From Pieris napi (taxonomy: Eukaryota; Arthropoda; Insecta; Lepidoptera; Pieridae): a stretch of 64,000 bases of DNA. Positions 34,942 to 45,990 of the stretch are shown piece after piece. Both the position numbers and the translations under genes were made by a program. The notes under the pieces were generated by a model. The model was not told where the DNA came from. It saw only the letters and a program-made list of their open reading frames with translations, and ran no database searches. Location: the NCBI RefSeq assembly GCF_905475465.1, contig NC_062239.1, positions 7,254,001-7,318,000 on the forward strand, written 5' to 3'. Within the stretch, counting starts at the first letter, position 1, and the number at the start of each line of letters is the position of its first letter.

Positions 34942-35276
34942 GGGCGCGTGTACTTGTGTACGCGCGTAAGAAGTTATACTTCTTTGGCATTATTAAAAAT
35001 AGTTTTTGATTGCATGCAAATAACTAATTACAATTAAGTAATCAAAGACTGGTAAAGGAGTCTTTATAGTCAATAAAGTTCAGTTTACATTTGAAAAATT
35101 CAATAAATAAATATTTATTATTATTCTCTTACATTAAGTGTAGGTAACATAAATTCTATTATTATTCGAATGTTGTTATTAAATTATGTCCAATGCTGTA
35201 GCATCTCCCGTGGGCAACTTCATTCTGTTTATTTTGTATCACGGTACGCGCACATCGTAAAATTTCACTCTCATCA
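34942..35276 (+). mobile_element. Palindromic-end A-tract family, 3'-truncated
   Basis: 5' hairpin GGGCGCGTGTACTTGTGTAC and core GAAGTTATACTTC are intact. The body follows 20767-21120 until CACTCTCATCAAT, and the last 30 or so bases including the 3' palindrome are missing. Confidence 0.7.
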
Positions 35277-36093
35277 ATACATCGATTCATTAATTATAAA
35301 AATTTAAGGAAAATTGATTTCAATGTTGCGTTAATACAATTCTAATGCCGTCAACACTGAATTTTGATTGCACAACCCTTAGAAAAATTTGCACTGGCGA
35401 GCAAACATCAGTGAAGAGTGCGGAGGATCCGCATCCGATTCACTTTATTCATAAATCGACACTAAAGGCCTTCTTAAACATAAAAACGGGAAATTTTGAG
35501 AAAATACCTGCGGCTGTCGTTAACTGGCATGTATGTTTAATTGTAACTGGTTTAGAAAACCCTATGAATGTATTATAAATAACTCTTCCAGATGTCTTCT
35601 AGAATGGGTTTTTCATAAACACTACTTTAAATTTGTTGAACAATATTCTTGTATCTCAGTTTATTTTACTAGAATTCTTTTTCATACTACACAGTGTCTT
35701 AATTTTAAGACCAAAATAATATAAGGAATACCTCAATTCGTTGGTTTTGAATAAAATAAGTACTGAACAAGCTGCAACATAAATTTCTATTCAACTAAAC
35801 TTCTTCAAAACTCTATCCATTCAAAAAATGCGACAGCGAAACTCCAATTATAATTCAGTGAAAGCTCAAAAATGGCTTAAAGCTCGTTTTAATCGCAAAG
35901 TTAAAAAGCTCTAATTTAAGTAGGAATCGCCATATTTTAATGCATTTCCATTTGGACTTACCTTGAACATGGACAGTCCATTTACAAAGCCCTAACCACA
36001 GTTTTAGTACAAACAGTATTGAAACGATTGGACGTGATATATCGGCGAAATTGGAATGTTTAAATACATGTAAATATCAATTTATATATGAAA
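35277..36093. other. No recognised feature
   Basis: Frames 35345-35578 and 35533-35724 show no family. AT-rich. Confidence 0.4.
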
Positions 36094-36432
36094 CTAGCGG
36101 ACCCGATAGACGTTGTCCTTCATGATATTTCAAACGATTAGTATATTAAATAAAGTATGATAGTACCGACTGCAGCGCCATCTGCTGGGCTGATATCTAA
36201 ATCTAAACCATCCAGGACGTCACCCAAATGCTCACAAAAAAAAATAAGTTTGAATTGTGTGGTTAAGTATTCTTAAATTTTCTAATTTTCCGCGCAATTT
36301 TCTTAATTTTTACATCATAAGAACCTTTTCCTGACAATAACAACCACAACAAAAAAATAATTAGAAAAATCGGTCCAGCGTGATGTTGTGACCAAAGGAA
36401 ATTAGGAATTCGTTTTAATATACATATATAGA
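36094..36432 (-). mobile_element. Non-autonomous Helitron, complete
   Basis: Read on the minus strand it begins TCTATATATGTATATTAAAACG and ends TCGGGTCCGCTAG. A precedes 36094 and T follows 36432. Different body from the 16327 and 47241 families (for example AAATCGGTCCAGCGTGATG on the plus strand). No coding. Confidence 0.75.
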
Positions 36433-36479
36433 TATTTTGAAAATCAGTAAATTACATAGAATAAAGTAACTTTTTTATT

Positions 36480-36675
36480 ACCGGGGAAGGAATACAATTT
36501 GCGCAGTCCCCGACGTTCAATGACTACGGGGTTTCGTGAGCCTCGACTTACACCAAGCACTCCTCCTCTCTGTTAACCAGAGAGCCGGGTGTGCAATACC
36601 CACTAAAACACTCATCGGGTGCATCCTGTCCTACCGCGTAAGGAGACTTCTACCGTGACCTCCTCGGCCTAGCCA
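36480..36675 (-). repeat. GC-rich interspersed repeat
   Basis: Homologous in reverse to 40593-40770: CAATACCCACTAAAAC, TCGACTTACACCAAGC against GGGTCGAGTCCCACAT, and CTACCG(T/G)GACC. GTTAACCAGAGAGCC may form a stem. Class unknown; possibly a LINE or SINE 3' part. Confidence 0.5.
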
Positions 36676-36779
36676 AAAGCTCCAGAATAAATAGCAATTA
36701 CCTATGAGTCGTTCGTACAGGTATGTACTAATTAAAAATATTAATACATATCCTTCAAGGAAAGAGCATAACAATTCTT

Positions 36780-36882
36780 AAAAGGTCGGTAAAGCACTGG
36801 CGAGGCCTCTAGCATTGAGTGTCCATGGGCGGCGGTATCACTTACCATTAGATAAGCCAGTTTGCCCCCTTGTCCTATAAAA
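36780..36882 (+). mobile_element. LINE 3' end fragment
   Basis: AGGTCGGTAAAGCACTGGCG, CTCTAGCATTGA, GGCGGTATCACTTA and TTTGCCCCCTTGTCC follow the order of 40045-40150. Confidence 0.6.
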
Positions 36883-36965
36883 AATTTACAAATATTTCTT
36901 CGTAATAGCAACTAGGTTTATACATAGAATCTCAAGCTGTGCATAAAAAGTGTTAAAAAAAAAAA

Positions 36966-37555
36966 CACTAGCACTCCGGGAGTGCCGGCAGAAGTGAAAA
37001 CTTCAATATTAACGTTGTGTTTAATTATAAGTATAAAAGTACTATCATTTATGAGGTAGAATACAAATGTTTATTTATTGCGCTATCGTACACAAATATG
37101 ACAATTTATAATATTATATCGTTATTTAAAAAACAAAAAATTATATAAATTATTATTATTATTATTAGTTATTTTTGTTTATTAAAGCCAAGTAAGAGTT
37201 TTTCATCTAGTAATTTATAAAGTACCTACTTACTCATTTTCTTTCACTACTTCATCATCACTTTTTTCATTAATAGATTCACTTTGTTCCATTTCCATAA
37301 TTTAAACAATTCACATTTACGAATACACAACAGTGTATTTACTACACAACAGTCAAGCAATCAGCTGTCACCATCCTTGGATACGCGTGGGACGCTGTAC
37401 ACTCAGGCACGGTAGAAAGAGTGGGAGATACTAGTTCCTCTCCCTTCCCCTCGATCTTACGCTTTTTCGATCAGCATCACGTGACCCTGACGCAAGTTTG
37501 AAAGTTTTTACCCATACAAAAAAGTGCTCAGCGCCGCTAAAGAAGTTTTCACTTC
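36966..37555 (+). mobile_element. Palindromic-end family, distinct subfamily
   Basis: After an A-run the 5' end has the hairpin CACTCCGGGAGTG, then core GAAGTGAAAACTTC (36991-37004). The 3' end is GCGCCGCTAAAGAAGTTTTC then ACTTC and AAAAA. The 5' and 3' cores are exact reverse complements of each other although both differ from the GAAGTTATACTTC of the main subfamily. The interior is unrelated to the other copies. Confidence 0.6.
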
Positions 37556-37576
37556 AAAAATCAATTTAACATTTTT

Positions 37577-37612
37577 GGTCCCTGTGGCAGTGTACCTTTA
37601 ATGCTGACAGTA
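37577..37612 (+). repeat. GGTCCCTGTGGCA repeat fragment
   Basis: GGTCCCTGTGGCAGTGTACC and TTTAATGCTGACAG match the first 35 bp of the repeat at 2062. Confidence 0.6.
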
Positions 37613-37924
37613 TAAGACTATTTTACTATACGTTTTTAATCTGTGGAGACGGCTAATTGCTATGGAAGGCCGGATTAGGTGAGACTTAAGAAGACTTAAG
37701 ACTTCCCTAAAACAGATTAGACTGGTTTGCGCTAACCTTAATATCGACTTCTTATTAACAAGTTCGTGGGTTAATCTCAATCCAAATACTCAAGCTTAAT
37801 CCAAAAAACTATTGGACTAATGAAATAGACATATTTCTATATGTATTCGTACGTGGCAAGATAGTAGAAATTTGAGGGTGCTATTCCCGAAAAGAAAATT
37901 ATCATTTCAAATGTCGCAAAAAAA

Positions 37925-38242
37925 TATTTTTTTAAATACATATAATATTTGTTGATTGTGTTTTATGTTTATGTGTGCATTCCCTTTCTGGTTGATATTT
38001 ATGTGTAGATATGAGTATTATTGTTATAAATGTAGCTGTGGGAACACAGAAAATCAAATAGATAATATAAGAATTTCCGGAACTATAATAATGTCGCAAT
38101 GAATATTTTTTTAAATACATATAATATTTGTTGATTGTGTTTTATGTTTATGTGTGCATTCCCTTTCTGGTTGATATTTATGTGTAGATACGAGTATTAT
38201 TGTTATAAATGAAGCTGTGGGAACAGAGAAAATCAAATAGAT
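37925..38242 (+). repeat. Local tandem duplication, 179-bp period
   Basis: About 139 bp (37925-38063) recur at 38104-38242 with few changes, separated by about 40 bp. Copies share TTGATTGTGTTTTATGTTTA and GTGGGAACA-AGAAAATCAA. No coding. Confidence 0.85.
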
Positions 38243-38414
38243 AACATTTTACGAAAAGATTCGAAAATTAAGAAACTCGTTTTTGAAAACGCTTGAAGAT
38301 TTTCGGGATTGCATTGATTCTTCTTTGGAAGTCGGTAAAAAAATAGAAATTTTCGATAAAATTACCGCTAGAAGCAACTTTTTAGATCTCTTGAAAATCA
38401 ATCCTGATTCCTGA
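38243..38414 (+). other. Unrecognised open frame fragment
   Basis: A continuous plus-strand frame from about 38243 to TGA 38412-38414 reads FYEKIRKLRNSFLKTLEDF and later IDSSLEVGKKIEIF, a helix-rich, lysine- and leucine-rich peptide. No ATG, promoter or splice context supports a gene. It might be a gag- or exon-derived scrap. Not identified. Confidence 0.2.
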
Positions 38415-39360
38415 CCACAACCTTCTCTCAGACGTATTGACAGAGCCATCTATCGGCACATCATTTACACTCATGCGCTGGTGTCAGTGGACGTGAGATG
38501 ACAGAATCGTATAGCCGCTGACTCGACAGAAAATCGCTCGAACCTTCAAAACGATAATGGGAATGTAAGGCCGTCTCTTCATGCGGCGTTTTCAAAGCGT
38601 TGTTTTAAAAAAAATTGTTCGAAAACGTAAAAACCAATTACGATATTGCAATTATTTTGATACTTCATACTGAAGTTGTCGGCGCGTAAACTGTTTGTCA
38701 TATTTTTTCCATACAATTTGTATAGTTTATTCAACTATTTACATACAACATACAATAACCATTCGTCTTAACGGTACAGGTGTGTTTTGATAACTAAATC
38801 GTATACTTATTCATATTAAGATGTTGCTAAGTTGTTTATTAACTATTTTGCTAATTACGAAACAACAAAAACCGAACGCATTGGTTTAAAATAAGTGCTG
38901 CTAAATCAAAATAAATAATTTTGTATAATTAAATGAATAAAAATATAATTTAGTGTTATACAGCCGTATTAAAAAAAAATCTTATATCTTTTAGTGGCTT
39001 TAGAACTTTTTGTCTCGTTAATATATATGTAAAGTGACACAAGACTGACATATATAAAACAATCGATTTTTAGGCTGTGCTTATGAATAAGTATTACTTG
39101 TAACAAGCGCCTCGTATGTCAACAGCCTTATTTGCTGTCAATGTGAGGCTCTTGTTCATAATAGCAATGCGATGGCCCCGGTCTAATGACATCAGCTGAA
39201 GCCTTTATGCATTAATCCTATGACCGTTCAAATTGTTTTAATTGAATATTCATATGGGCAAGTAATTCCTTTATTTTAACGGGTGATAAATTACTTATTG
39301 TAGTTTATTTATTTGTTAATATGAAATCAAATCAAAATTTGTAAAAAAAATAATTATTCT
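38415..39360. other. No recognised feature
   Basis: AT-rich; nothing supportable. Confidence 0.4.
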
Positions 39361-39522
39361 AAAGAAAAAACTGGTTTTTAACGGCGTGCGTGGACCACGC
39401 ACTCACGGTGACCACGCACGCTGTAAAGCACGCGAAACGTCGGATAAATTTAAAATTATGTTACATAACTGTAAATTTATAATAATACATAACTTTAATC
39501 CGTTAAAAACAGTTTTTTCTTT
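39361..39522. mobile_element. Small inverted-repeat element with GC hairpin
   Basis: Ends AAAGAAAAAACTGGTTTTTA (39361...) and its complement at 39500-39522 form a 24-bp inverted repeat with one base missing. Inside, GCGTGCGTGG (39384-39393) pairs with CCACGCACGC (39412-39421), followed by CGAAACGTCG (39433-39442). The latter resembles the CGAAAC strand of hammerhead ribozymes carried by Penelope-like elements, but no convincing CTGATGA is present. Confidence 0.6.
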
Positions 39523-39929
39523 AAATGTGAAAAGGTTATGTCAATCAAAGACAAAATTATTCTAAATTTAAATTTCTGCCACTTATCAAATGAAGGGCAT
39601 TAAAGGGACGAAAACTATCAATAAACCTTAACACATAATATCCGTACCGGTTCGTATATATATCCGTCTTTTAAATTCAATCAAACGTCAAATTGTTTTG
39701 ATTTACACCTGTACTATTTACTTAGCCTAGTCTTTTATTGACAGAAAAGCACTCGATAGATAACGATTAGTAATATAATTTAATATATCTATTCACATTT
39801 ATTTATTTATTATATACATGATCTTAAATAGAAAAAAAGTGTGGACACACAAACTGGACACAGTTTTTCTGTCCACCTGGAAGTCGAACATATTTAAATA
39901 ACTAACTTATATACTAAGGCCAGTGACAT
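39523..39929. other. No recognised feature
   Basis: GTGTGGACACACAAACTGGACACAG-type near-palindrome at 39839-39863; otherwise nothing. Confidence 0.35.
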
Positions 39930-40160
39930 GTACACTGAGTATTTTTTAAGGCAGGTTTTGCCGCGCTTTGTGGAACCAGCTGCCCACTGAAGTATTTCCG
40001 AACCAATTCGACTACGGGTCCTTCAAGAAAAGAGCGTACCAATACTTAACAGGTCGGCAACGCACTCGCGAGCCCTCTGGCATTGATCGGCGGTCCATGG
40101 CCGGTATCACTTAACATCAGGTGAGCCTCCTGCTCATTTGCCCCCTGTTTTATAAAAAAA
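39930..40160 (+). mobile_element. LINE 3' end (WNQLP family)
   Basis: GTGGAACCAGCTGCCCACTG, TTCAAGAAAAGAGCGTACCA, CACTCGCGAGCCCTCTGGCA and GGTGAGCCTCCTGC parallel 11388-11560. Coding remnant WNQLPTEVF is readable near 39972. Followed by AT-rich DNA to 40454. Confidence 0.65.
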
Positions 40161-40454
40161 GCATTAAAAGATAGTGAGTGCAAGGCGGTTAAAAGCTCTA
40201 AAAAAAAAGCTTAAAAGTTGAAATATCTCTCTATAAATACTCGCTCGAATCTACTCATTAGCATGATAATTTTCACGTGGGATTTAAATACTATAAAATA
40301 GATGTGCATACGAATGAGAGGATATTGCTACTCTGAATTCTTTTTGAATATGATTTAAATGTGATTAGAGGGAAGATATATCTATACATATCTAAAAAGT
40401 TTTAAAGCTTTAAGCATAATTTGTAATACAATTCACGTTTTCATTAGACTCTCT

Positions 40455-40592
40455 TTTTTATGTTAAGTGATATCGCCGGCCATGGACACACACTGCCAGA
40501 AGGCTCGCAAGTGCGTTGCCGGATTTTTAAGAATTTGTACGCTCTTGAAGGACAAAAATTCTAATTGGTACGGACTTCTGTGGGTAGCTGGT
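40455..40592 (-). mobile_element. LINE 3' end (WNQLP family), reverse
   Basis: Complement of the 39930 family: GATATCGCCGGCCATGG, AGAAGGCTCGCAAGTGCGTT, TACGCTCTTGAAGGAC and GGGTAGCTGGTTTTGG. It abuts the GC-rich repeat at 40593. Confidence 0.65.
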
Positions 40593-40770
40593 TTTGGTCC
40601 CGGTAGAATGCGACAGCGACCCAGCGTAACGCGGCTTTGTCGGAACTACTCGAGGTGGTTTTAGTGGGTATTGCTTACCCAGTCTCTGAATAGCAGAGAT
40701 TTTGGTGTGGGTCGAGTCCCACATACCCCGGTTCAGGGGATGCGCAAATGCATTTCCACCTCGGATATAA
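40593..40770 (+). repeat. GC-rich interspersed repeat with A tail
   Basis: Reads GGTCCCGGTAGAATGCGACA, GTGGGTATTGCTTACCCAGT, GGTGTGGGTCGAGTCCCACA, then an A-run at 40769. Diverged reverse copy at 36480-36675. The A tail suggests a retroposon. CTCTGAATAGCAGAG forms a small stem. Confidence 0.5.
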
Positions 40771-41815
40771 AAAAAAAAGGGTAGCTGGTTTTACATATGA
40801 TGGTGGGCGCCAATGACTGCGTTAAATAACGCCCTTATTTATAAAACTGAATTAATTTATTTTGACAAATTGTAGATAGTAAAATAAATAAAAATAAATC
40901 AAAATTGTGAATACACTGTGGTCATGAGATAAATTAGAGCTTTAGTAAATAACCTAAATATTTTGATTTATATTTATTTAAATTGTGTTATAATCCGTAA
41001 TTACCAGTTTAGGTGTTTGTGTCATTGATATTTTTATATGATAAATCAGTTATTATTTCTCTGTCCAAACCGGGTATGCTACGAAGGCGGTATTTCATTA
41101 AGTAAGAATCATTAGATATTATTAGAATATTTAATTCATTTGTTTTTTTCTACAACAACCAAGCTTATTATATAAGGTCAGTTGGTTTTTAATTACGTTG
41201 CTTTGTCAATAAGTGGTATGAGTCCTATTTCTATGAAGGACTTTATGGTATATAAAAGTATTAAAACCTATTGTAATCTTATACAGAAGAAGTCTTCTTA
41301 CCTCGTTTATTCGAAATTTGAAAATTGCCACTCTGACCACAGACCCTTGCTAATAATATATTTATCACTGGCAACCCCTGTATGTCAAGTGTAATAAGGT
41401 TGATACGCGACCACAGCAAATATCACGTTTAATAAAATATGTGTATCCCTGGGGAAATCATTGTTTTGGTTCGATGCAAGTTTTTTGATATTTTTAATTA
41501 ATCAAAAATGTAATCCGGTTGAAGTTCGCAGTTCTATTTTTAAATTTAATTTGAATATTGGGGTTTCGATGATGTAACTTTTTTAAGCTTGTTATATTTT
41601 AACGAAATTTGTTGGTTTTCTGGATTGTAGTTCTTACCTACTGTAATTTAATTAATTTTTTTTTTATTAAAAACTCTATAAAATATTTAACGAAAATAAT
41701 TTGTGACAAATTAGTTTAGCAATTTCTTAAAGATTTGTTTTTTTATGAGTGCGCTAAACACAAAATATATATAGACATTTCTTTAATAAAAACAATATTA
41801 TTAAATTTCTTTTCA
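40771..41815. other. No recognised feature
   Basis: AT-rich; nothing supportable. Confidence 0.4.
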
Positions 41816-41953
41816 GCCTTGCTATTCTGTAACTCACTTTTCGAACTCGCACAGCGGTTTTTGCAGCGGCGGTCGCGCTCAAATCAGTCGTGAAGCAGTC
41901 ATTTCACGATTTGGCATTCTGATAAACAATAAACTACAAGCTCCCTCCTTATC
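41816..41953 (+). mobile_element. Foldback MITE, left arm and loop only
   Basis: Starts GCCTTGCTATTCTGTAACTC and runs through the loop to CTCCCTCCTTATC, where the right arm should begin. Duplication copy A starts six bases later. The missing right arm appears, with a second loop, at 45038-45183 after copy A. Confidence 0.75.
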
Positions 41954-42649
41954 TTATACGAGTGGTTAAATCAAATTCTGACTAAATTCTATATGTATTG
42001 AATTATTATGTATGTAACAAAACGTTAATAAAATCATAATAAATAAAATCGAACTAGCAAAATAAATTTATATCAATGCCATAAAATGCGCGGTTTTCAT
42101 ATCTAAAACAATATATGTTGTTATACATCAAAGCAAATATCAATCAATATTTGATACGAGAGCATATTTGAATAAAACTCAACCATCTGTATGCGCCTCA
42201 CAGAATTATATTCAATTATCGTGCAATTTTAGAACGCATTTTGCATGCATAACGTGAATTTTCTATATTTGGAAATTGTAGTTATATTTTTAGATTCGTT
42301 ATTGTTTGAACTTGAACAGGAATTAGAACAACAGCATTTCATTCATGTCTCTAATATAATTTAGTATTTACATTTGTTTTCCTTGTTTGTTTTGTGCTTT
42401 GCTTTATGTTAAAATTGTGTATCTTATATAGTTTTTCTCTTCATGCCTATAATTTGTACTCATTTTGCAAGTGTTATTAATATAAGCCAATTAATTTAAA
42501 CACTTCGATTGTAAAAAAAATACCGGTTTATTTTTGTCCAAAAAATTTATATTGTCCAAAAATATTTCTGGAGTCGTAATCAAATCTTACATGTGTATTA
42601 TATTCGTGCTGGTAACATTGGTATACTGCGTACTGCGTACAAAGCAAAA

Positions 42650-42775
42650 AAATAAATTATCAGTGCTTACTCTCAAATCAAGGACGTAGGGTTAACTCTT
42701 CTTCATCGCCAAGTATTTTGTTTTACTTATAAATGCAGGAACTACATAAATGACATTTTGTTCCACAAGATATGA
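42650..42775 (-). mobile_element. LINE 3' UTR fragment, diverged
   Basis: ACTCTCAAATCAAGGACGTA and TCATCGCCAAGTATTTTG correspond to the jockey-type 3' UTR in reverse. Present at the same place in copy B (46560-46680), so inserted before the duplication. Confidence 0.55.
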
Positions 42776-43082
42776 AGTCAATTCTATGAATAAAAGATAC
42801 AAACGTTTAGACTATTACTGGGTATGGCGCACTGTATAGTAAATAACTAAATACATATATATCACGGACACATAAATGCATACACAAAATCTAGTCCGAC
42901 CAGTGTCCACAAGTACCATACAATTTTTAAATTTACCATATCGCCTAAAATCATTAATATATATATTTATCAATGATCATTACTTGTAAGCTTGCGCGCG
43001 GTTGGTACATCTCTTTGGTAAAGACTATAGCTAACGGACCGGGCTCAATGATTATTAATTATATTTATACCTGTATGAGAAG

Positions 43083-43243
43083 TTATAAATAGGGAACCGA
43101 TTTCTTACAACACTGCAACTCACAAGCACAAAGGAAAGTTAGAATTTTAAATGGTTAATTTTAATCTCGACAATCCTGTTACCGAACAGACCATTAACAA
43201 GATTGTTTCAGTTGCGACTTTGGTATACATAAGTAAGAAATAA
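43083..43243 (+). promoter_or_regulatory. TATA-box promoter-like region plus short frame, copy A
   Basis: TTATAAATAG (43083-43092) is followed by ACAACACTGCAACTCAC at the distance expected for a start site. Then ATG at 43151 opens a 30-codon frame MVNFNLDNPVTEQTINKIV... to TAA 43241-43243. GTAAGA at 43233-43238 could be a splice donor. The frame is not recognised. In copy B TATA and ATG are kept (46990 and 47058) but the frame stops after 11 codons. Possibly the start of a captured host gene; no downstream exon was identified. Confidence 0.3.
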
Positions 43244-43655
43244 TATCGTGTCAATTGCTTTGATAATCATACTAAGCCCCAGTAACCTTGAACCAGTTTA
43301 AACAGTGAAAAACGAATGATGTGTCAATTGTAATATATAAATAAAAGGACAGATTATAAAGAAAAGCGTGTCTGTGGTTGCACAGGTATCATCGTGGAAT
43401 AATATTTTATATGAAATAAAGCACAGAGTATCAGTAAATTATCAAGAGAATGTTTGAGGCTGCATTGCGGCTGCACTAAGCCAAGGTAATTACTGGAGCT
43501 GACCCCACCGCAGTGAGCGCTTAGTTGACTCGCACTTAACGCTGTCTTTATCGATTACGTATTGCTCTTATCACCGCCTTCGTGGTATCACGCATTCAGC
43601 TACTTTAAAATATTTGCTGCAATTTATAGTTTATGTAGGTGCACAAATGCTTTTT

Positions 43656-44162
43656 GCAGTTATGCTTCTTTTGGCGCGTTAGGGAAAAATGATGAGGGTA
43701 AATTTTTACGATGCGCGCGCACAGTTACATTAAACCGACACTCTGAAGTTAGCTATAGTCAACATTTTAGTTTTTTTATTCAACTATTGATGCTGTATTT
43801 GTACGATATTTAGACAATGTTTCTACAAGAATAATTGTAACATAATTTAGCTATGAAAAGCCACTTGTGACTCACATGTCTACAGAACACTAACCAATGG
43901 ACGTCAATTAAATAGTAAATATAAAAATGTATATGTTGCATGCTAAAATATTTTTTTTTAATTTCTTTAATTATGTAGAAATAATTTTTTTGTGATATTT
44001 AAATAAACTTTATTTACAAGATAATGCGTTATTATAAAACTTTAAATGGATTAAATACCTTTTTTCTATTGTTAGTGTCGTTTTTTCTACAAACGTAAAA
44101 TACAATTTTTGAAAAGATTTTTATCTTGTTACGCCAAAGAAGTATAACTTCTAACGCACACG
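43656..44162 (-). mobile_element. Palindromic-end A-tract family, with empty site
   Basis: Absent from copy B, where ACAAATGCTTTTTTTAATG runs uninterrupted at 47945-47963. The element therefore spans GCAGTTATGCTTC (43656) to GAAGTATAACTTCTAACGCAC and ACG (44162), flanked by T on both sides, i.e. by A in the element's own orientation. The longer interior than 62-271 is due to an extra block of about 290 bp at 43776-44062. No coding capacity and no clear target duplication. Confidence 0.8.
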
Positions 44163-44499
44163 TTTAATTTTAATTTTGTTATTCTTTGCTATCCAATATT
44201 AATTACAATTATGAAATAGTAGTGAGTACACACTTATTTTAAAATTATCCAGTGACGCTACAACCTATGTGGGTGGTCTAAGATTGCATCAGCTTCTTTG
44301 TTTGATATAATTATAGATTACTACTGTGCAGAACGTCGAGTTTTGAGTTTTTAAAGTAAGTTTCCTTAAGATATTTTCCTTATTAATAATAATTATTTTC
44401 CACCAACAGATTTGCCGGAGAATTAGCGATTCCAATGTACGACTTTAGGGTTGATAGTCGCATGTTTAAATTCTTTAGGCCCAACACAGCTTCTATATA

Positions 44500-44660
44500 C
44501 AGGGTGGCCAAAAAGTCGTGGATCAAACGCAAATAGGGGATAGATGAGGTCATCAGCTGCAAAAAATTGTTTTACGGGAGGTCTCTAAGCTCAACCCCTG
44601 CCTGGACTCATCAGTACCAATCTAGTGGATATTATGAAAAAGATACAGGATGTAGATTAT
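44500..44660. mobile_element. Insertion in copy A starting CAGGGTGGCC
   Basis: About 160 bp not found in copy B, which has other sequence (48353-49011) at this place. Starts ACAGGGTGGCCAAAAAGTCG. No terminal repeats recognised. Class unknown. Confidence 0.45.
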
Positions 44661-45037
44661 AGATAGAAATGTCGTAATACCCATTTTACAGTTAAACAAA
44701 CTACAATCACATTAAGCCGCTTATCCAGTCTTTGATTTGAAATGGAACGATTGCAAATGGCCGACTCATAAATCGGCAGCTTAATTCTAAGCGCCAATTT
44801 CATTGCATACAAGTACTAACAAATAACATGTTACCTGATAATTCACAGCTTACTGGGTATTTGTCCCATTTAAATGGACTTCTATATATGGTTTTATCGA
44901 AAGCCTGAATAACTATCTTACTCAATCGTGACTTTTGTAATTCATGTATTTTCTTGTCCTATTTTTATTGTATGCAACCAAGCATTAATAGGGAATATGT
45001 TTTTAAATCAATTATTTACATGTATATAACATTGCAC

Positions 45038-45183
45038 GGCATTCTGATAAGCAATAAACTACAAGCTCCCTCCTTATCAGAATGCCAAATCGTAAAATGA
45101 CTGCTTCACGACTGATATGACAGCGACCGCCGCTGCCAAAACCGCTATGCGAGTTCGAAAAATGAGTTACAGAATCGCAATGC
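45038..45183 (-). mobile_element. Foldback MITE, loop and right arm
   Basis: Starts GGCATTCTGATAAGCAATAA (end of left arm and loop) and ends GTTACAGAATCGCAATGC. The outer left arm is missing. With 41816-41953 it brackets copy A. Confidence 0.75.
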
Positions 45184-45345
45184 AGCTGTCCCAGGTACCA
45201 CTAGATCGACATCGTAGGAGGCCTAGCTGCAGCTAAAATCCAGCAACTGGCGAGAAGTGGTACAGGACAATGAGCTTCGGAGGCCAATACACTTTATGGG
45301 ACGCAGCCGAGCGAGTGGTTAAATCAAATTCTGACTAAATTCTAT
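45184..45345 (+). pseudogene. LINE ORF2 C-terminal scrap
   Basis: The frame RHRRRPSC, stop, then NPATGEKWYRTMSFGGQYTL, WDAAERVV resembles the very end of an insect LINE ORF2 and its 3' region (GGCGAGAAGTGGTACAGGAC, GAGGCCAATACACTTTATGG). The last part overlaps the start of copy B, suggesting that the duplicated unit originally began within this LINE end. Confidence 0.4.
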
Positions 45346-45990
45346 ATGTATTGTCTTATTATGTATGTAATAAATCTTGAGTTAAATAACAAGTAAAATC
45401 CAACTCGCAAAATAAATTTATATCTATTCCATAAAAAGCGCGGTTTTCATATCTAAAACAATATATGTTGTTATACATCAAAGCAAATATCAATCAATAT
45501 TTGATACGAGAGCATATTTGAATAAAACTCAACCATCTGTATGCGCCTCACAGAATTATATTCAATTATCATGCAATTTTAGAACGCATTTTGCATGCAT
45601 AACGTGAATTTTCTATATTTGGAAATTGTAGTTATATTTTTAGATTCGTTATTGTTTGAACTTGAACAGGAATTAGAACAACAGCATTTCATTCATGTCT
45701 CTAATATAATTTAGTATTTACATTTGTTTTCCTTGTTTGTTTCGTGCTTTGCTTTATGTTAAAATTTGATATTTTATTTAGTTTTTCTCTTCATGCCTAA
45801 GTTGTACTGATTTTGCAAGTGTTATTAAAGTACCTAAGCCAATTAATTTAACACCTATGATTGTAAAAAAATACCGGTTTATTTTTGTCCAAAAAATATA
45901 TACTGTCCAAAAAAAAATGTGGACAGTCGTAGTCAAATCTTACATGTGTATATTCCTGCTGGTATTCTGCGTACATAGCAAAATAAAAAA

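Larger units (their letters stand above)
41959..45030 (+). repeat. Segmental duplication, copy A
   Basis: Matches copy B (45312-49385) in order and orientation: AGTGGTTAAATCAAATTCTG at the start, GAGAGCATATTTGAATAAAA, GGACCGGGCTCAATGATTAT, ATTACTGGAGCTGACCCCAC, and ATTAAGCCGCTTATCCAGTC near the end. Substitutions and small indels show it is older than the 55.7-63.7 kb duplication. Copy A has two insertions that B lacks (43656-44162 and about 44500-44660). Confidence 0.88.

Noticed and set aside
37925..38242. Tandem satellite array
   Set aside because: Only two units; a local duplication rather than an array.
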